This document shows positions 18,084 through 22,500 of a DNA stretch of 22,500 nt, piece after piece (positions within the stretch are counted from its first letter, which is position 1; the number at the start of each line of letters is the position of its first letter). Both the position numbers and the translations under genes were made by a program. The stretch spans positions 22,501 through 45,000 of the forward strand of contig JAVKOQ010000248.1 in the NCBI GenBank assembly GCA_031835245.1, read 5' to 3'. Below the pieces are notes generated by a model. That model saw only the letters and a program-made list of their open reading frames with translations, did no database searches and was not told the origin of the DNA. Source of the stretch: Balamuthia mandrillaris. Lineage: Eukaryota; Discosea; Longamoebia; Balamuthiidae.

Positions 18084-19838
18084 GATTTCTGTTGCCATTG
18101 AATTAACTCATTTATGTTCAAAAAGGTTGGCATCGTAGTGTTTCAGAAAAGTCAAAACTTATTTTAACCAATGCCTTTGATGCTGGTGGCATAAACAATA
18201 TGCTTTCAATGCTCTTAGCTGAGCTTCCAGAGGACATGTGATTGAATGCCCAAAACAAGGAATATCTTTGCTTGGGTGGCAATACTCGTTGCACCATATT
18301 AATTGAGCGTGACAAAGGGCAAATAGCATGGTTAGCAAAAATCATTCCATTGAACCAAGATGGCCTGTTACCTCCCTTACCCGTGTTGAAAAAGGTAAGA
18401 CTACTGAAAGAGGCAGGTGCAAATATATTAACCATTTTGTTAAAAAGCTTGCAGCATGGGACAATAGAACACATACTGAGTGTGTAGCTCATGAGTCTGA
18501 TTGGGACAAAGTGTTAATGACAATGAAGTATCTTCAACAACATGGCACTCAACAAAAGAAAGTACAAGGGTTGGCATCCTACCTGGTACTGCCACTACCA
18601 TTCTTTTTAACGTTAAATTCTGTTGTTAGACTAATAAGAGTAAATTTGCAAGACCAATACACAATATGGCAACAGTAATAGTGCTGGAGCTCAACTATCT
18701 AGAGATATTCTGTGCTGGTATACAACAATAGCAAAGTTGATGTTACAACACCCTTTAACCAAAGCATATATTACCGAGATTCACACACACAATCCAAAAG
18801 GATTGCCTTTTAGTGTGTTAGCTTTGTTGGGAACTGTTGTCTCAAATGCAGATGATGCAGCTTTGTTGGCAGCTTGCAAGGCTGTGATAGTGGCAGAGGA
18901 AAAAGTAACCAAGGTGGGCTTTATCCAGTTGGTACGCATCTTTGCAGTTGTTTTATGGTGGTCTGTTGGATTTGTGCACATGTGTGCATTTGGGTTTAAT
19001 ATTTTATTAACACAATAAAATTTTTCATTAGGTAAAAACCTTCATTGCTTACAACCATATGGCCAAAGAAGTTGATTTGCTTCAACATAACCAGGAGGTG
19101 CCAAATGCATTCTTGGCTGAGTTATCTCAACAGTTGAAATCGGTTCTTATGATGTTGATTACTCCAAGAATGATGAACCTGGACCACTCTTTTGAGCAGT
19201 GTTATGTAAGGCCATAAACCAAGAAGATCCTTCACTGAACACCATGGAGTTGTTTGATGTGGAAAATAGTGAGGTATGTGTTTTTTGGTATATTTTATTT
19301 TCTAAGGAAAAGCTCATCTTGTTGATGATATTAGGTTGGTGACACAATCAGCAAAAAGAGAAAGAAGCCAACTGCTTCTGGTACTCAAAAAAAACAACAT
19401 ACAACAGCACATCCAGAGAAAGCTAAGCAAGTGAAAGAAGAGGAAAAGTAAGAAAAGGAAGATGTGGAAGAGGATGAGGCTGAGGAACTGGATGAGGAAG
19501 AGGATGCAGACAAGGAAGCAGACCAGAAAAAAGAAGAAAATGAAGATGATGATGAAGATCAAACAAAGCAAAGTCAGGAAAAACACCACCATAGAAGAAC
19601 TTCTCAACATAATGATGATGATAGTTCCCCTTCATCACAGAATTCAAGAGGTCATGGGCGACCCAAGCATCAAGCTCCATTCCATATCACAGATTGGACT
19701 TCAGTCATTCTTCACTGGGGCAAGAGCTTTTTCTTTGATTCCCTCTCCAGCCAACTTCCATCCAGCAACCTATTATTTATGGACCTTAATGATGTAGACA
19801 GTAGGATTGGGAAGAAGAAGGAAGAGAAGATGATTTAA

Positions 19839-20233
19839 ATTGTTGTTGAAAGACCAATCCACGTTGAATAATGTGGTCCTCTAACAGATTTACTGTTAGA
19901 GCACTAGCCTAAAAAATGAGAGGTTTCCTCCAGGTCAACAGTAGAAAGATAACTCAGCAGAAAGCAAAGCTACTATGTTGGAGTTTTTCAACATATTTCC
20001 ATGTGATTAGGTTTGTGTTTATTTTTGTTGGTTTTTACAATTCTTACCTTTACAAGATTCAAATCACCAAACTCCTCTTTCTTAATAGAATTTAATTGTA
20101 TTTAGTATTGTTACTTGATTTTTAAATAAGAAAAAACATCTTCTTGCATCATATATGTTTATAATCATTTTTGAAACTATTTTTCTTTATCAATTTCAGC
20201 AAATGAGTCTTATTTTTTTTAATAAAACACATG
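19839..20233. other. AT-rich spacer with a hairpin and a tRNA-like scrap
   Basis: No gene is seen. A perfect 9-bp hairpin (CTCTAACAG, 5-nt loop, CTGTTAGAG) lies at 19879-19901. The following TTAGAGCACTAGCCT looks like a tRNA D-arm/A-box region, and CAGGTCAA at 19934-19941 like a worn B box, so this may be an old tRNA-derived SINE head. Confidence 0.3.
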
Positions 20234-21070
20234 TATATCAACATGGCTACTAAAAGAAGACAACATGCTCATGCTGTTTGAAAGACCTTGCAATTCAATG
20301 ACAACAAGAGGAAGTTCACACCTCAGAAAGGGCAGAGTGAGATATTAGAAAGGAGACAGATAATAACAATCATAAATAAGAGTTCTAACACCTCTTTCAA
20401 GATGAATGAGTCTACTGAGGCATAATGGAAAGTAACTCTTGGGATATCTTGTTTTTGCCTCTGGCAGGACACTTTTGATTAACACAATCCACTGTGGAAG
20501 TTAAGTACGGGATCCAGTCCATCCTTTGCAAGGTGCTTGAAGACAGATTATAGCAAAGTAATTATCACCAATCCCTTTGATAGATGAGGATGAAACACTC
20601 TTCCAATAAGCTCATATTACTCTCCTCATTGACTCTACTAGTATGAAAGTCTTTCAGCCAAACAACTCTCAGTTTAAGGAGGGCAAGCACTACTTTGATG
20701 AAAAGAACAGAATCTATGCATTGAAGAAGGAAGTTACTGTGAGAGGCCTCTTTTCTTCACTTGGCTCTATTCTCCTTTCTTGGAGCCTGACATAACTACT
20801 TCATTCTCAAGGAACACTACTTGGCCTACATCTCATATATTACCAAAAGTGCCCAAAAGACTACCAGATCCAATATGTTGATGGTAACAAAATAAGCTAA
20901 AGTGCATTGTTTAACAAAGGTTACATTGGTCCAGCTCAAAATACTGCTGGTTTTCAAAGAGTAACTGTCAAAAAACAATTTCAGATGAGGACAGCAGCAG
21001 AACAGTTTCAAAACAGAGAGCTAACGAATGCTTTTGGATGAATGTACAAACTTTGGGCCTTTTTATGCAA
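20234..21070 (+). pseudogene. DDE transposase fossil (PIF/Harbinger-like, oomycete/fungal DDE_Tnp_4 branch)
   Basis: A possible start at 20242 (MATKRRQHAHAV) is followed by broken frames. The catalytic core is clear: LIDSTSMKVFQPN with the first Asp at codon 20631, then EGKHYFDEKNRIYALKKEVTV (20679-20741), the usual YF-x-K-x-x-x-Y-x-x-K-x-E-V signature. EPDIT at about 20783-20797, in a shifted frame, fits the second acidic block. NKGYIG at 20914-20931, RVTVKKQF and AFG-x-MYKLWA (21028-21060) fit the C-terminal part. Several stops and at least one frameshift make it inactive. It belongs to a different branch from the copy at 688-1126, whose core reads YRGDKHTHFVGAQ. No terminal repeats were identified. 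Confidence 0.55.
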
Positions 21071-22090
21071 GCCGCATCACTAAGCTTCTTCTTTTTATTC
21101 TGTTGCTTCCTTCTTTCTTTCTTTTAGTTAGTTAGTTTTTGTTCTATTCACATCACACCTTTCCTTCTTGACACCCTTTGTTCCCTTGTTCCTTTTTAAA
21201 TAATATGTTTTAGTGCTGTCCATTCATGTTATTCACCCTTTTCAACAAAACATGATTAAGAGAGAAAATAAAAGAAAAGAAGCAAAAAGAAGATATATAG
21301 AAAATACAAGAAAGCGCATATATGAGCAGTATGAAGACTTTTGAGCTTATTTAATGTTTGTTTCACTTCAAAACCTTAGAAAACAATGAATATATTTTTT
21401 AACCACTTTAACTCATGTTATTCATATTTTTCTATAAACACCTTTTTTTGAGAGGCAAAAACCAACTACATCCTCTTTAGTTTTTTATCTTTTACTTGGC
21501 AACTACAGAGTCCTTTCTGCAAGGAGTTATTTTCATTTTGAGGATGGCCTTTTTTAAGAAATGATTTTATTTTTCACAAAAACAATCCAACTGGAAAATT
21601 ACCACCAAAACATGTCAAATTTCACTCAATATTGATTAACCAAGTTATTAAAACAAGAAATATATAAATGAATAATATTAATGATTAAAAACTAGGAAAA
21701 ATTAGGAAAAAAAACAAAAAAAATTAAAAATTAACCTTCACATAAAAGAAGAATGAAATGATAAAAGATAAAATTTACCACAAATTCTCCTAGTGCTTAA
21801 GCAAATAGAGTGGCTTTATCAAAGAAACGTGACTCTTTCACAAGATACAGACTCTTAACAAAGTTCAATAAACATTTTTTTGTACAACTTCAACAATGGA
21901 GGAATTCCACTTAATAAAAGCAATAATAGTCTTCATATTTTTATTTTATCAAATCATTCACAAATAAGCAACATTAATATAGCAAAGCAAATAGAAAACA
22001 AGTCCTCCAGATTACCCAAGAAAATGAAAAGCAACAAGTTAAAAGGCAGTGAGCTACAACTGCTTTACATTACTGCCTGCCAATGAAAGA
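21071..22090. other. AT-rich sequence without a recognised gene
   Basis: Stop-rich in all frames. A 68-codon frame at 21880-22086 is Asn/Ser/Lys-rich and matches only composition. GTTA-type short repeats occur near 21125-21136 (TAGTTAGTTAGT). Confidence 0.6.
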
Positions 22091-22117
22091 AATTGGGGTG
22101 TCTAAAAGCACTCTATG

Positions 22118-22240
22118 TATTATCAGTACTATGAGGCAGGTGGAGACATAGCTATCATGGCTTTTGTAAACTTTGCTGATGTAGAGTTCTAAACTCTCTT
22201 TGGCATGGTTGAGCCTGTTTTTGATAATCATTGGTCCAGG
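22118..22240 (+). pseudogene. Possible N-terminal scrap of another DDE transposase
   Basis: YYEAGGDIAIMAFVNFADVEF, one in-frame stop, then TLFGMVEPVFDNHWSR resembles the NF-x-x-x-EF-x-x-L-x-x-x-V segment that precedes the catalytic domain in oomycete/fungal PIF-like transposases. No catalytic block is seen before the window ends, so this is weak. Confidence 0.25.
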
Positions 22241-22500
22241 TGACTGTTGATACACTAGCTATCTGTTTCCTGCAACTCAGATTATTGTATTACTACAAAC
22301 AAAAAGAAAGGCATTTCAATATCACCATGATTACTTTCCTTGCTATGGATGTATGATTATCACCATCCCTTCCTCTTAAAGGGCTATTTAAGGACTAAAG
22401 TATTATTTTAGCAACAAACTATGGACCTACAGATAAAGGTGTGTCATTTTTAGCAAAAAATTAAAAAAGAAAAACAAGAAAATGAAAAAAAAGAAAAGGA
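22241..22500. other. AT-rich end of the window
   Basis: I see no gene or clear repeat. The last 60 bases are A-rich. Confidence 0.5.

Larger units (their letters stand above)
16843..19838 (+). pseudogene. Partner gene of the two-gene element: SAP-like start, acidic AT-hook-like end
   Basis: Exon 1 (16843-17158) encodes HLNIAELKEKLLQQGI followed by KVDLQALYDDV, a SAP-type DNA-binding helix pair. A 967-nt intron (17159-18125) joins ITMK to GWHRSVSEKSKLILTNAFD in phase 1. Later exon-like blocks are 18653-18931 (QLSRDILCWYTTIAKLMLQH; LPFSVLALLGTVVSNADDAA), from 19032 (VKTFIAYNHMAKEVDLLQHN) and from about 19336 (KKRKKPTASGT, a long Glu/Asp stretch, RGHGRPKHQ). Introns at 18586-18652, 18932-19031 and near 19274-19335 are GT-AG. 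A few interruptions of the frame indicate decay, though the exon structure is still clear. The SAP-like and RGHGRP parts suggest a nuclear DNA-binding role. I do not recognise the family. The divergent neighbour suggests it is the element's second protein. Confidence 0.5.

Overview
The window is nuclear DNA from a unicellular eukaryote. The host genes carry short GT-AG introns (52-149 nt) and use the standard code. The products are eukaryotic: a mitochondrial NFS1 desulfurase, an SLC44 choline-transporter-like protein and an F-box/WD40 protein. The species cannot be fixed from sequence alone. The style (compact genes, pyrimidine-rich introns, tandem type II membrane oxygenases, transposon islands) would suit a free-living amoeba or similar protist, and that is a guess.

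Layout. 1-1245: a decayed PIF/Harbinger-like DNA transposon with terminal inverted repeats, a truncated DDE transposase (+) and a coiled-coil ORF (-). About 1711-2046: a retroposed unit with a tRNA-like A/B-box head, an AATAAA signal and a 26-nt poly(A), ending about 70 bp before the NFS1 start codon. 2119-3813 (+): NFS1, three exons. 3980-6153 (-): SLC44-type transporter, eight exons, convergent with NFS1. 6438-8604 and 8754-10850 (-): two tandem paralogues, each with an N-terminal membrane anchor, a PhyH-type Fe(II)/2-oxoglutarate oxygenase domain and two cupin domains. They share an intron position, but the metal ligands are kept in different cupins. 11154-13299 (-): an F-box/WD40 protein resembling FBXW5, six exons.

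Near 13.5-14 kb the composition becomes clearly AT-rich and host genes stop. 14206-16210 (-) holds a decayed gene with the HT-E-DIDxxF signature of an uncharacterised, widely amplified eukaryotic family (DUF7869-like). 16843-19838 (+) is a divergently arranged partner gene with a SAP-like start and an acidic, AT-hook-like end. Its first intron is a roughly 0.9-kb minisatellite. Together these look like a two-gene mobile element of a kind I cannot name. 20234-21070 (+) is a second DDE transposase fossil from a different PIF/Harbinger-like branch, with a possible further scrap near 22.1 kb. The rest is AT-rich sequence in which I see no gene.

The left part is ordinary housekeeping plus an unusual oxygenase pair. 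The best candidates for something undescribed are the PhyH-cupin-cupin tandem and the divergent two-gene element.
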